Under the pieces are notes generated by a model, which was given only the letters and a program-made list of their open reading frames with translations, made no database searches and was not told the origin of the DNA. Below are positions 7,541 to 16,100 of a DNA stretch of 64,000 bases, piece by piece (positions within the stretch are counted from its first letter, which is position 1; the number at the start of each line of letters is the position of its first letter). The position numbers and the translations under genes were made by a program. The DNA lies in the NCBI RefSeq assembly GCF_027587205.1, contig NZ_JAPDOD010000044.1, positions 1 through 64,000 of the forward strand, written 5' to 3'. The DNA comes from Solirubrobacter ginsenosidimutans. Its GTDB lineage: Bacteria > Actinomycetota > Thermoleophilia > Solirubrobacterales > Solirubrobacteraceae.

Positions 7541-8707
7541 GTGCGGGGGCGAGACGGCTATCGCGCTGTCCTGGCGGAACGATCGATCCGGCGACTGCTC
7601 GCGGCCTCGCTCGCCGGGCGTGTCGGCTTCCTGATGCTGCCGCTGGGGCTGATCTTCCTCGCGGAGACCGCGGCGCGGGCGGGAGCCTTGATCGCCGCGT
7701 TCTCGATCGCCAGCGCGCTGACGCCCGCACGCGGCCGCGTGGTCGACCGGCACGGGGCGCGGGCGCTGACCGCCTTCGCGCTGGCCTGCGGCGTCTTCAC
7801 CTGGGCGCTCGTCGCGGCCTCGCTGCTGCACGCCCCCACCGCGGTGCTCGTGGCGATGAGCGCGCTGGTGGGCCTGGTCGCTCCGCCGCTGGGCCCGTTC
7901 ACCCGCGCGGCCTATGGGCGGATGCTGGACGAGACGCTGCGGCAGCGCACGTTCGCGCTCGATTCGGCGGGCGAGGAGGGCGCGGTGATCGTCGCGCCGC
8001 TGCTCGCAGCGCTGCTGGCCGGCCTGCTCTCCCCCGAGGCGGCGGTCGCGATCGCGGCCGGGGCGCTGCTCGCCGGGTCGGTCGCGACGGCGGGCGCGGC
8101 GCCGGAACCGGGCCCGAAGCCCACCACGCACGCCCGTCGGGTGTCGCTCCCCGCCTCGCTGTGGCTGCTCTATGCCGCGCTCGCGTGCACGGCGGCGGCG
8201 CTCGGGGCGATCGACATCTCGCTGCCCGCCGTCGCGCGCGAGAACGACCACTTCAGCGCTGCCGGCGTGCTGTTCGCGGTGATGGCGATCGGCACGGTCG
8301 CCGGCAGCCTGCTGGCCGGGCGGCGCAGCTGGAGCATCTCGCCGCAGTGGCGGATCGCCGCGCTCACGGCCCTGATGGGCGCGGGGATCGCTTTGACCGC
8401 GACTATGACGTCGCGGCTGCCACTGCTCGGCGCGGCGCTGCTGATCCCGGGGTTACTACTTGGTGCGCTGTTCGCGACCGCCTATGTGCTGGCCGACCGG
8501 CTGGCGCCCCCGGGATCCGGCACCCGCACGTTCGCGTGGCTGGTGACGGCCAACAACGGCGGCATCGCGTTGGGTGCCGCGGGTGCGGGCGCGCTGGCCG
8601 AGGGATCAGGCGCGGCAGCGGGGTTGTGGCTCGGTGCGGCGTGCGCGTTCGCGGGGACCGTTCCCGCCGCCGCTGCCGCTGTGATGTCCGTGCGCGTACT
8701 CAAATGA
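7541..8707 (+). CDS. Major facilitator superfamily transporter
   Basis: Protein of 388 residues with about 12 hydrophobic segments in two halves, separated by a charged loop near residue 190. The loop between helices 2 and 3 carries RGRVVDRHGARAL, the degenerate MFS motif A (G-x3-D-R-x-G-x-R). It starts with GTG at 7541, 21 bases after the hydrolase gene, and is probably co-transcribed with it. Length and layout fit small drug- or sugar-efflux members. Substrate unknown; a role in exporting a breakdown product or metabolite is only inference. Confidence 0.8.
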   Translation: MRGRDGYRAVLAERSIRRLLAASLAGRVGFLMLPLGLIFLAETAARAGALIAAFSIASALTPARGRVVDRHGARALTAFALACGVFTWALVAASLLHAPTAVLVAMSALVGLVAPPLGPFTRAAYGRMLDETLRQRTFALDSAGEEGAVIVAPLLAALLAGLLSPEAAVAIAAGALLAGSVATAGAAPEPGPKPTTHARRVSLPASLWLLYAALACTAAALGAIDISLPAVARENDHFSAAGVLFAVMAIGTVAGSLLAGRRSWSISPQWRIAALTALMGAGIALTATMTSRLPLLGAALLIPGLLLGALFATAYVLADRLAPPGSGTRTFAWLVTANNGGIALGAAGAGALAEGSGAAAGLWLGAACAFAGTVPAAAAAVMSVRVLK

Positions 8708-8879
8708 GCACGGGCGACCGAAGTTCGTTGAGTACCTTCCGCCAAGACGTTTTACAAGGCGTCAGGGGATTGCGACATAGGGGGGTGTCATGAGCCATTT
8801 CAAGTGCTGAGCGCTGACTGTCGGCGCGCCGACACCAGAGCCCCAACCCATCAATCCGGACGGGTGTACCGCCCCTGCG

Positions 8880-10100
8880 GTGTATACGCTTGCGGCGAAC
8901 GTGTCGCAGTCCGTCTCACGCACCCGACTTCAGCTGGCGATCCACGGGGCCGCTGCGGCGGCCCTGGTGCCTGCCCTGGTCTGGCTGGCACCGGAGTCCA
9001 AGTGGGATCGCCCTGGTCTGCTCGCCGTGTTGTTGATCCTCGCGGTGATCGCCGACTTCAACGAGGTCCCGCTCAAGAACGGGCTGCACTTCGACGCGGG
9101 CATGCCGCTCGCGCTGATCACGCTGGCCATCCTCGGCCCGCTGCCCGCCCTGCTGGTCGATCTCGTACCGATCGCCGTGGGTGGCGCGATCCGCCGGGAG
9201 AAGATCATTCGCGAGGGCAACCTCGCCAACGTCGCCGCCTACGGGTGGGAGACGATCGCGGCCACCTGCCTGCTGGCCGCGGCCGGCGTCGCCGGCATCG
9301 GTGTGGACGCACTGCCGTGGCTGCTGCTCGCCGGCTTCGTCATGTACTGGGTCAACGGCCTCGTCGGCCCGGGCATCTACGTCCCCCTGTACGTCGGTGC
9401 GCCTGTCTCGGTCCTGCCGCGCCTGTACATCGACTCGCTGCCGGCCGGCCTGCTGATGATCACGCTGGCGGCGATCACGGCCATCCTCGTCGGCCCGCTC
9501 GGGATCGCCGCGCTGGCGATCTTCGCCCTGATCGCGGTCGTCCCGCAGAGCGCGCTGATGTACGCATCTCTCACGCGCCCGGTCGCGCGTCTCGATCCGT
9601 TGACGGCGACGCGAAAATATTCTCAGGCGCTGGCGATGCACCTCGGGCTCGACCGGCACGAGCGCCGGCACCTCGCCCGCGTCACCCAGATCGCCTTCGA
9701 GCGCCGTGCCGACGCCGGCGATCCGATCGCCTACGCCCGCCAGACCATTCGCGACCCCTCCCGCGCGAGCTGGGAAGCCGGGCACGTCGCCGAGTGGTGG
9801 AACGGCGGCGGCGGCCCTGCCGGCCTGCGCGGCCCCGTCACGCCGGTCACGTCGCGGATCGTCGCGGTCGCGGACACCTGGAGCGCGCTGACCGCCAAGG
9901 GCGGCCCGCAGCTCTCCCACGCCGAGGCGCTGCTGGAGCTCGAGAACGCCGCCGGGACGCGGTTCGACCCGCGCGTGGTCCAGGCGGCGCACGCCGTCGT
10001 GGCCGAGGAGCGCGTGTCGGACGCCGAGCCGGCGCCGGAGCCCCGCCTGCACACGCTGCGCCTCCCGGCCCAGCTGCGCCGCGCTATGGCCGGCGGCTGA
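8880..10100 (+). CDS. Polytopic membrane protein with degenerate HD-GYP-like C-terminal domain
   Basis: Protein of 406 residues. Residues 15-235 hold about seven to eight membrane helices (a MASE-like sensor block). The C-terminal ~170 residues align by eye with the second half of HD-GYP phosphodiesterases: GHVAEWWNGGGGPAGL near 301-316, then SRIVAVADTWSALTA and the tail pattern ALLELENAAGTRFDPRVV. The metal ligands are missing: the HD pair is replaced by TQ, the HHE by HVAE and GYP by GGP. It is therefore likely a non-catalytic receptor or scaffold rather than a cyclic-di-GMP phosphodiesterase. Start is GTG at 8880 (another GTG at 8901 is possible). Its 3' end overlaps the convergent GT4 gene by 17 bases. 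Confidence 0.72.
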   Translation: MYTLAANVSQSVSRTRLQLAIHGAAAAALVPALVWLAPESKWDRPGLLAVLLILAVIADFNEVPLKNGLHFDAGMPLALITLAILGPLPALLVDLVPIAVGGAIRREKIIREGNLANVAAYGWETIAATCLLAAAGVAGIGVDALPWLLLAGFVMYWVNGLVGPGIYVPLYVGAPVSVLPRLYIDSLPAGLLMITLAAITAILVGPLGIAALAIFALIAVVPQSALMYASLTRPVARLDPLTATRKYSQALAMHLGLDRHERRHLARVTQIAFERRADAGDPIAYARQTIRDPSRASWEAGHVAEWWNGGGGPAGLRGPVTPVTSRIVAVADTWSALTAKGGPQLSHAEALLELENAAGTRFDPRVVQAAHAVVAEERVSDAEPAPEPRLHTLRLPAQLRRAMAGG

Positions 10101-11055
10101 CGATCGCCTCGACCGCGCTCGCCGTCCGCTCCCACGTGAAGCCCTTCGCCCGCTCGAGCCCGAGCGCGCGCAGTCGCTCGCGCTCGGCCTGATCGCCGAC
10201 CAGCGAGACGAGCGCCTCGCGCAGCGCCTCCGGCTCGGGCGCGACCAGCCGCGCGGCGCCGCCCGCGGTGTCCGGCAAGGCCGTGGTGTTCGCTGCGACC
10301 ACGGGCGTCCCGCACGCCATCGCCTCCAGGACGGGCAGGCCGAACCCCTCGTAGAGGCTGGGCAGCACGAAGGCCTCGGCGCCGGTGTAGAGGCCGGGCA
10401 GGTCGTCGTCGGGGACGTGGCCGAGCAGCGTGAGGCCGTCGAGGCCGGCTTCGGCGGTGAACTGCGGGCGATGGCCGCCCGCGATCACGAGGTCGACGCC
10501 TTGCGCGCTCAGCGCCGCCGCGGCCGGGACGAGCGCCCCGAGGTTCTTGCGCGCGGTGTGGGAGGCGACGCAGAGGACGTAGGGCCGGCCGCGCACGAGT
10601 GGGGTCGCCGTGGGGGTGAACCGCGGGTCCACGCCGCCATGGACGACCTCCGCCTCGACGTTCAACAGTTCCTTGAGCTCGTTCCGGGAGAAGTCCGAGA
10701 CGGTGATCACGGTGCGGGCACGGCGGGCGATCAGCGGCAGCAGCCGGCGCTGCCAGGCCGCGTACAGCCCGCTGTACCAGCCGGGATGGCGCAGCGGCGC
10801 GGCGTCGTGGAGGATCACGACCGCGTTGCCGGCGGCGATCGGCGCGAGGTTCGCGGGACACAGCAACGCGTCGGCGCGGGCGCTCTGGATCGGCAGCACG
10901 AACTGCTCCCAGGCGTGGCCCGCGCGGTGCGAGAGCGCGGGTGGCGGGGCGAGCGTGCGGTACGGCAGGCGCTCGCACAGCTCGCGCGCCCAGCGCTCCA
11001 CCCCACCGAGCTCCGGCCGTACGGCGGCGCGTCCGTCGATCACGGCCGAGGTCAT
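10084..11055 (-). CDS. GT4 family glycosyltransferase
   Basis: Protein of 323 residues: a short N-terminal half with the acceptor loop ELGGVERWARE (about 15-25), VSDFSRNELKELL in the middle, and a donor half with PSLYEGFGLPVLEAMACGTPVV (E-x7-E signature). This is the WbaZ/mannosyltransferase type layout. The start is an ATG at 11055. The 3' end overlaps tail-to-tail with the HD-GYP-like gene. It is the third GT4 enzyme within 9 kb and extends the surface glycan region. Donor and acceptor are unknown. Confidence 0.88.
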   Translation of the reverse strand: MTSAVIDGRAAVRPELGGVERWARELCERLPYRTLAPPPALSHRAGHAWEQFVLPIQSARADALLCPANLAPIAAGNAVVILHDAAPLRHPGWYSGLYAAWQRRLLPLIARRARTVITVSDFSRNELKELLNVEAEVVHGGVDPRFTPTATPLVRGRPYVLCVASHTARKNLGALVPAAAALSAQGVDLVIAGGHRPQFTAEAGLDGLTLLGHVPDDDLPGLYTGAEAFVLPSLYEGFGLPVLEAMACGTPVVAANTTALPDTAGGAARLVAPEPEALREALVSLVGDQAERERLRALGLERAKGFTWERTASAVEAIVSRRP

Positions 11056-11116
11056 CGCGCCGCACGCTATCGAGGCGTTCTCACCGTCCGTGCGCTTTTA
11101 TTGGACATGAGCCCCC

Positions 11117-11731
11117 ATGAAACGCCCCGTTCTTCGCCGCCGCCCGGACGACACCGCTCACCCCGCGGAAACCGCCCTGCCCGACCCGCCGCCTGGCGCC
11201 CGCGTGCGCATCCGGGTTCTCACCCGCGAGGATCGGGCCGATTTCCTCGCCCTCGCCCGCGAGAGCCGTCGCCTGCACCGGCCGTGGACCTATCCCCCCG
11301 AGCGGGCCGATCAGTTCGACGAGCTCTACAGCCGTTCGCGCCGCGAGGACTTCCTGTGCCTGATCGCCGTGCATGTCGAGTCGGGCGCGATCACCGGGGT
11401 GTTCACGATCTCCCAGATCGTCCGCGGCGCGTTTCAGTCCGCCTATCTCGGCTACTACGCCCACGAGGCGTACGCCGGCCAGGGCTTGATGCGCGAGGCG
11501 CTCGAACAGGTCCTCGACCACGCGTTCGGCGCGCTCGGCCTGCACCGCATCGAAGCCAACATCCAGCCCGGGAACGCGCCCTCGATCGCCTTGGCGCGGG
11601 GCGCGGGGTTCCGCCTGGAGGGCTTCTCCCCGCGCTACCTGCTGATCGGCGGCCAGTGGCGCGACCACGAGCGCTACGCGATCACCAACGACGAGCACGC
11701 GGCCGCGAAGGCCGCTTCCGAAGCGGCGTAG
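11117..11731 (+). CDS. GNAT N-acetyltransferase, RimJ/RimL type
   Basis: Protein of 204 residues. After a ~30-residue charged leader it has the acetyl-CoA fold: IRVLTREDRADFLAL, the central strand YLGYYAHEAYAGQGLMREAL (motif A, Q/R-x-x-G-x-G/A) at about 113-132, and LHRIEANIQPGNAPSIALARGAGFRLEGF typical of RimJ/RimL proteins that acetylate N-terminal amines of ribosomal proteins or small molecules. It is divergent from the GT4 gene and converges with the PLP-enzyme gene, whose stop codon is immediately adjacent. The acceptor is unknown. Confidence 0.85.
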   Translation: MKRPVLRRRPDDTAHPAETALPDPPPGARVRIRVLTREDRADFLALARESRRLHRPWTYPPERADQFDELYSRSRREDFLCLIAVHVESGAITGVFTISQIVRGAFQSAYLGYYAHEAYAGQGLMREALEQVLDHAFGALGLHRIEANIQPGNAPSIALARGAGFRLEGFSPRYLLIGGQWRDHERYAITNDEHAAAKAASEAA

Positions 11732-12775
11732 TTACGCGGCGAGCGCCTGCTCGAGGTCGGCCCAGAGGTCGTCGACGTCCTCGCAGCCGACGCTCATGCG
11801 GATCAGCCCGTCCGGGATGTGCTCCTGGCCGGGGTGGACGCTGCGGCGCTCCATCGTCGTCTCGACGCCGCCGAGGCTCGTCGCGTTCCAGATGATCTTG
11901 ATCGCGGCGCAGGCCCGGTCCACCGTGGGCGCGTCCGCCAGCTCGAAGCTGACGACGGCGCCGAAGCCCGGATAGCGCACGCGGTGCACGGCCGGGTGGG
12001 CGTCCAGCCGCTTGGCCAGCTCGACGGCGGTGGCGATCGCGGTCTTCAGCCGCACCGGGAGCGTGCGGACGCCGCGGGTGGCCAGGAACGCCTCGAGCGT
12101 GCCCGGCGTGGCGCCATAGAGCTTGCGAGCAGTGATCAGGAGGTCGCGCTGCTCGGCGTCCTTGGCCACCGCGGCGCCCATCAGCAGGTCGGAGTGGCCG
12201 CCCAGGAACTTCGTCGCCGCGTGGATGACGATGTCCGCGCCCAGCGACAGCGGCTGCTGCAGCAGGGGCGTCGCGAAGGTGTTGTCGACGACCACGCGGG
12301 TGCCGGACTTGCGCGGCGCGGCGCAGATCGCCGCGACGTCGGACACGTCCAGCAGCGGGTTGGTCGGCGACTCGAGCCACAGCATGTCGGCCTCGAGCGC
12401 CTTGGCGACCCACCCGTCCAGGTCCGGCGCGGGCAGCCGTTCGACCGTCCAGCCGTGGTCACGCGCGCCCGCCTCGGCGATGCCCGCGACGCCCTGGTAG
12501 CAGTCGTCGGGGATCACGAGGTGCGCGCCGCTGGGGAGCTGCCCCAGCACGGCGGCACACGCCGCCATGCCGGAGGAGAACGACACGGCTTCGCCGCCCT
12601 CCAGGCCGCCGAGCACGGTCTCGAAGGCCTCCCACGTCTCGGTCGCCTCGGTGCGGCTGTATAGGCGCTCGGTACCCAGCACGAAGTTCGATGCGGGGAC
12701 GAGCGGAGTGTTCAAGGGTGCGCCGGGCACACGGTCCGGCCGGCCACCCACGATGGCCCAGGTCTCTGGCTTCAT
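11732..12775 (-). CDS. Cys/Met metabolism PLP-dependent enzyme (cystathionine gamma-synthase/lyase family)
   Basis: Protein of 347 residues, somewhat shorter than the usual 380-400. The PLP lysine is in HAATKFLGGHSD (K189), the pyridine-nitrogen aspartate in VVVDNTFATPLLQQP (D164), and the phosphate loop in SFSSGMAA (66-72). These define the trans-sulfuration family that performs gamma-replacement or gamma/beta-elimination on cysteine, homoserine-ester or methionine substrates. Which member it is (metB, metC, mgl) cannot be decided from motifs. It is followed 6 bases later, on the same strand upstream, by the uracil-DNA glycosylase gene, so they may be co-transcribed. Confidence 0.88.
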   Translation of the reverse strand: MKPETWAIVGGRPDRVPGAPLNTPLVPASNFVLGTERLYSRTEATETWEAFETVLGGLEGGEAVSFSSGMAACAAVLGQLPSGAHLVIPDDCYQGVAGIAEAGARDHGWTVERLPAPDLDGWVAKALEADMLWLESPTNPLLDVSDVAAICAAPRKSGTRVVVDNTFATPLLQQPLSLGADIVIHAATKFLGGHSDLLMGAAVAKDAEQRDLLITARKLYGATPGTLEAFLATRGVRTLPVRLKTAIATAVELAKRLDAHPAVHRVRYPGFGAVVSFELADAPTVDRACAAIKIIWNATSLGGVETTMERRSVHPGQEHIPDGLIRMSVGCEDVDDLWADLEQALAA

Positions 12776-12781
12776 AGATGC

Positions 12782-13471
12782 CTAAAAGAGTCCCAGTTGC
12801 TCGTCGCCGGGGTCGTCCGGCACGAGCACGAGCTCGGGCTCTTCGATGACCGGCTCCGGCAAGACCGGCTCTGGCTGCTCGGGTGCGGGCCGGGCGAGCA
12901 GCTCCGGAATCCGCGCGAAGTCCGCGCGCAGCGTCGCCAGCATCGCGGGCGTGTAGAGCGCGGCGGCGGGATGGAAGAGCGGGTACAGGCGCACGACGCG
13001 CGGCCCGATCTGCCGCAGCTCGTCGCGCCCGTGCAGGCGGGTGATCCCGGTCATGTCGTCGCGCAGCAGCTTCGTGGCGAAGTTCCCGAGCGTGCAGACG
13101 ACCTTCGGCTCGATCAGCTCGAGCTGCCGGAACAGGTACTCCTGGCAGGAGTCGATCTCCTGCGGCAGCGGGTCGCGGTTGCCGGGAGGGCGGCATTTGA
13201 GGACGTTCGCGACGAAGACGTCGCCGCGGGTGAGGCCGATCTCGCTCAGCAGCGTGTCGAGCAGACGACCCGCCTGGCCGACGAACGGGAGGCCCTGCTT
13301 GTCCTCGTTGGCGCCGGGCGCCTCGCCCACGAACATGAGGTCCGCGTCGGCGTTGCCCGAGCCGAAGACGACGGTGGTGCGGGTGCCCGCGAGTTGCGGG
13401 CAGCGCTGGCAGGTCCGGGCCTGTTCCCAGACGGCCTTCAGCTCCTCGCGCCGCTCCGAAGCGCTGGACAT
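12782..13471 (-). CDS. Uracil-DNA glycosylase, family 4 (4Fe-4S)
   Basis: Protein of 229 residues that excises uracil from DNA in base excision repair. The four cluster cysteines C21, C24 (CQRC), C93 and C109 have the family 4 spacing; the catalytic/uracil motif GEAPGANED is at 49-57, LPFVGQAGRLLD at 61-72, and the C-terminal minor-groove loop is LFHPAAAL. A ~35-residue acidic Pro/Glu-rich tail ending in LGLF follows the catalytic domain and resembles a clamp- or partner-binding extension. The frame is open for another 168 codons upstream, but that part is low-complexity and lies over the opposite gene; ATG at 13471 gives the normal N-terminus. Confidence 0.92.
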   Translation of the reverse strand: MSSASERREELKAVWEQARTCQRCPQLAGTRTTVVFGSGNADADLMFVGEAPGANEDKQGLPFVGQAGRLLDTLLSEIGLTRGDVFVANVLKCRPPGNRDPLPQEIDSCQEYLFRQLELIEPKVVCTLGNFATKLLRDDMTGITRLHGRDELRQIGPRVVRLYPLFHPAAALYTPAMLATLRADFARIPELLARPAPEQPEPVLPEPVIEEPELVLVPDDPGDEQLGLF

Positions 13472-13556
13472 ATCTCCAAAATATCGGCGCCCGCGGCGGA
13501 GCCGGCCGTTTACGCCGCACTGTGCGGCACTAAGATTCAACCGCGCCGGTATCTCG

Positions 13557-14297
13557 ATGCGAGAACTGGACCCGAAGAGCCCCCACACCCCGCCTGCCTG
13601 CACCGTCGTCGGCGCTGGGCGTCTCGGCACGGTGCTGGCCGCGGCGCTTTCGGATGGCCCCGCTCTGCGGCGCGGCGAGCCGGTCCCGGCGTCCGCCGAG
13701 GTCGTCCTGCTCGCGGTGCCGGACGCAAAGATCGCCGAGGTCGCGCTCACCGTCGGACCTGGTCCGCTGCTCGGACACTGCTCCGGAGCGACTGGCCTCG
13801 ACGTCTTCGGCGGGCGCGAGGGGTTCTCGCTGCACCCGCTGATGTCCGTGCCGACCGGGAGCGAGCCGAGCGTGCTGCGCGGGGCGGGTGCCGCGGTGGA
13901 CGGGTCCTCCGAACGCGCGCTGGCGGTGGCCAACGCACTGGCGGAGGCGCTGGGCATGCGCGCCACGCGCGTCAAGCCGGAGGATCGCGTCGCCTACCAC
14001 GCGGCGGGGGCGATCGCGGCCAACTTCTTCGTCGCTCTGGAGGCCTGCGCCGAGCGGCTGGCGGCGACGACCGGCATCACCCGCGAGCAGCTCGCCCCGC
14101 TCGTGCTCGCGACCGCGGAGCAGTGGGCGCGGCTGGGCCCCGAGGCCGCGTTGACGGGCGCGATCGCCCGCGGCGACGAGGGGACCGTCGAGCGCCACCG
14201 GGCGGCGGTGGCGGAGCGGACCCCCGAGCTGCTGCCGGTGTGGACCGAGCTCGCGGAGGTCACCCGGGCCGTGGCGGGTAGGAAGAGCTGGGTATGA
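13557..14297 (+). CDS. Rossmann/DUF2520 protein, putative ketopantoate reductase (PanG-like)
   Basis: Protein of 246 residues. An N-terminal dinucleotide-binding fold shows VVGAGRLGTVLAAAL (GxGxxG at 19-24) and VVLLAVPDAKIAEVA; the C-terminal helical half (from about residue 110) with YHAAGAIAANFFVALEACAERL is the DUF2520 type. These proteins look like reductases of the 6-phosphogluconate dehydrogenase/ketopantoate reductase class. Its stop overlaps the panC start by 4 bases (ATGA) and panB follows, so reduction of ketopantoate to pantoate, the missing step between PanB and PanC, is the best guess; no classical panE is in the window. Start: ATG at 13557. Confidence 0.82.
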   Translation: MRELDPKSPHTPPACTVVGAGRLGTVLAAALSDGPALRRGEPVPASAEVVLLAVPDAKIAEVALTVGPGPLLGHCSGATGLDVFGGREGFSLHPLMSVPTGSEPSVLRGAGAAVDGSSERALAVANALAEALGMRATRVKPEDRVAYHAAGAIAANFFVALEACAERLAATTGITREQLAPLVLATAEQWARLGPEAALTGAIARGDEGTVERHRAAVAERTPELLPVWTELAEVTRAVAGRKSWV

Positions 14298-15151
14298 GGA
14301 CGATCCGCACGATCGGAGAGATGCGCGCCTGGCTCGGAAACGTGCGCGCCGAGGGCCGGACGGTCGGCCTGGTGCCGACGATGGGCGCCTTCCACGCCGG
14401 ACATCACTCGCTGATGCGGGCCGCGCGCGAGGAGCAGGACTCCGTCGTCGTCTCGCTGTTCGTCAACCCGGCGCAGTTCAACGACCAGCGCGACCTCGCG
14501 GCCTACCCGCGCACCGAGGGCAACGACGCCGCGGAGGCGGCCGAGCTGGGCGTCGACGTGCTCTTCGCCCCGGGGGTGAGCGAGATCTACCCGGACGGCT
14601 TCGCCACGACGGTCATGGTCGGCGGCCTCGCCGAGGTCCTCGAAGGCGCCGAGCGCGGCCCCGGCCACTTCGCCGGCGTCTGCACCGTCGTCAACAAGCT
14701 CTTCAACATCGTCGCGCCCGACGTCGCCTACTTCGGCCAGAAGGACGCGCAGCAGGTCGCGGTGGTCAAGCGGATGGTCCGCGATCTCGACATGCCGGTC
14801 AGGATCGAGGTCATGCCCACCGTGCGCGAGCCCGACGGCCTCGCGCTCTCCTCCCGCAACGTCCGCCTCTCCCCCGAGGACCGCGCCCGCGCCCTGGGGC
14901 TCTCCCGCGCGCTGCGGGCCGCGTCCGCCGCGGTGGCGGGCGGGGCGCGCGACGCGGAGGCGATCCGCGCGGCCGCGCTGGCCGAGCTCGACGGGCTCGA
15001 CCCCGAGTACCTCGCGATCGTCGACCCCCTCACCTTCGCCCCGCTGCGCACGGTCTCAGCCCGCACGCTGGTCGCGATCGCCGCGCAGGTCGGGCCCGTC
15101 CGCCTGATCGACAACATCGTCCTCGAACCCGTCCCGGTGGCGACCGGCTAG
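14294..15151 (+). CDS. panC: Pantothenate synthetase
   Basis: Protein of 285 residues, the usual length. It joins pantoate and beta-alanine with ATP to make pantothenate (vitamin B5). The nucleotidyl-transferase signature MGAFHAGHHSL (30-40, HxGH), VVSLFVNPAQF, YFGQKDAQQ and the KMSKS-like loop LALSSRNVRLS are all present. It is translationally coupled to the DUF2520 gene and followed after 27 bases by panB, giving a compact pantothenate operon. Cytoplasmic enzyme. Confidence 0.97.
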   Translation: MRTIRTIGEMRAWLGNVRAEGRTVGLVPTMGAFHAGHHSLMRAAREEQDSVVVSLFVNPAQFNDQRDLAAYPRTEGNDAAEAAELGVDVLFAPGVSEIYPDGFATTVMVGGLAEVLEGAERGPGHFAGVCTVVNKLFNIVAPDVAYFGQKDAQQVAVVKRMVRDLDMPVRIEVMPTVREPDGLALSSRNVRLSPEDRARALGLSRALRAASAAVAGGARDAEAIRAAALAELDGLDPEYLAIVDPLTFAPLRTVSARTLVAIAAQVGPVRLIDNIVLEPVPVATG

Positions 15152-15178
15152 CCGGCGTCAACCACATTAAGGAGCGAG

Positions 15179-16069
15179 ATGTCCACCCCACCCAAGGATC
15201 AGCGCAAGCGCGTGACGCTCACCAAGCTCGCCGAGATGCGAGCGCTGGGCGAGCCGATCGTGATGATCACCGCCTACGACCACCCGAGCGCGCTCGTGGT
15301 CGAGCAGGCGGGCGTCGACGTCGTCCTCGTCGGCGACTCCGCGGCCAACAACGTGCTCGGCTACACCGACACGGTGCCGGTCACGGTCGAGGAGCTGCTG
15401 ATGCTCACCCGCGCGGTCCGGCGCGGGCTGAAGACCCCGCTGCTGGTCGGCGATCTGCCGTTCGGGTCCTATGAGGCCAGTGACGCGCAGGCGATCGCGA
15501 CCGCCCACCGCTTCGTCAAGGAGGCCAGCTGCGACGCGATCAAGCTCGAGGGCGGTGGCGCCTCCGCCGACCGTGCCCGGGCGATCATCCGCGCCGGGGT
15601 GCCGGTGATGGGCCACATCGGCCTGACGCCGCAGACCGCCACGATGCTCGGCGGCTACCGCGCCCAGGGGCGCACCGCGGCGCGCGCCAAGCAGGTCTTC
15701 GACGACGCGCTCGCGCTGCAGGAGGCGGGCTGCTTCAGCATCGTCTTCGAGGCGATCCCCGCCGAGGTCACCGACGCGATCATGCCCTACCTCGAGATCC
15801 CGGTGATCGGCATCGGCGCGGGCCCGAGCACCGACGGCCAGGTGCTGGTCCTGCACGACCTGCTGGCGATCCACGACGACTTCAAGCCGAAGTTCGCCAA
15901 GCGCTTCGCCGCGGTCAAGGAAGAGATGCTGCGCGGCGTCGAGGCGTACGCCGAAGAGGTGCGCACACGCAAGTTCCCCGCGCCCGAGCACACCTACGGG
16001 ATCGCCCCCGAGGAACTCGAGCGTTTCCGGGACAGCCTGGCGCCGGTGGAGCACCACGCCCGCAGATAA
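15179..16069 (+). CDS. panB: 3-methyl-2-oxobutanoate hydroxymethyltransferase
   Basis: Protein of 296 residues. It transfers a hydroxymethyl group from methylene-tetrahydrofolate to 2-oxoisovalerate, giving ketopantoate, the first committed pantothenate step. Conserved elements in order: MITAYDHPSA (about 29), VLVGDSAANNVLGY with the Mg-binding aspartate, LLVGDLPFGSYEAS, AIKLEGG and GHIGLTPQ, and the late IGIGAGPSTDGQVLVLHDLL. An AAGGAG Shine-Dalgarno sequence lies 6 bases before the ATG. A C-terminal extension of about 20 residues is charged. It is the third gene of the pantothenate operon. Confidence 0.97.
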   Translation: MSTPPKDQRKRVTLTKLAEMRALGEPIVMITAYDHPSALVVEQAGVDVVLVGDSAANNVLGYTDTVPVTVEELLMLTRAVRRGLKTPLLVGDLPFGSYEASDAQAIATAHRFVKEASCDAIKLEGGGASADRARAIIRAGVPVMGHIGLTPQTATMLGGYRAQGRTAARAKQVFDDALALQEAGCFSIVFEAIPAEVTDAIMPYLEIPVIGIGAGPSTDGQVLVLHDLLAIHDDFKPKFAKRFAAVKEEMLRGVEAYAEEVRTRKFPAPEHTYGIAPEELERFRDSLAPVEHHARR

Positions 16070-16100
16070 CAACTTCTTCACAAGTAGACTGCCGGGCCAC

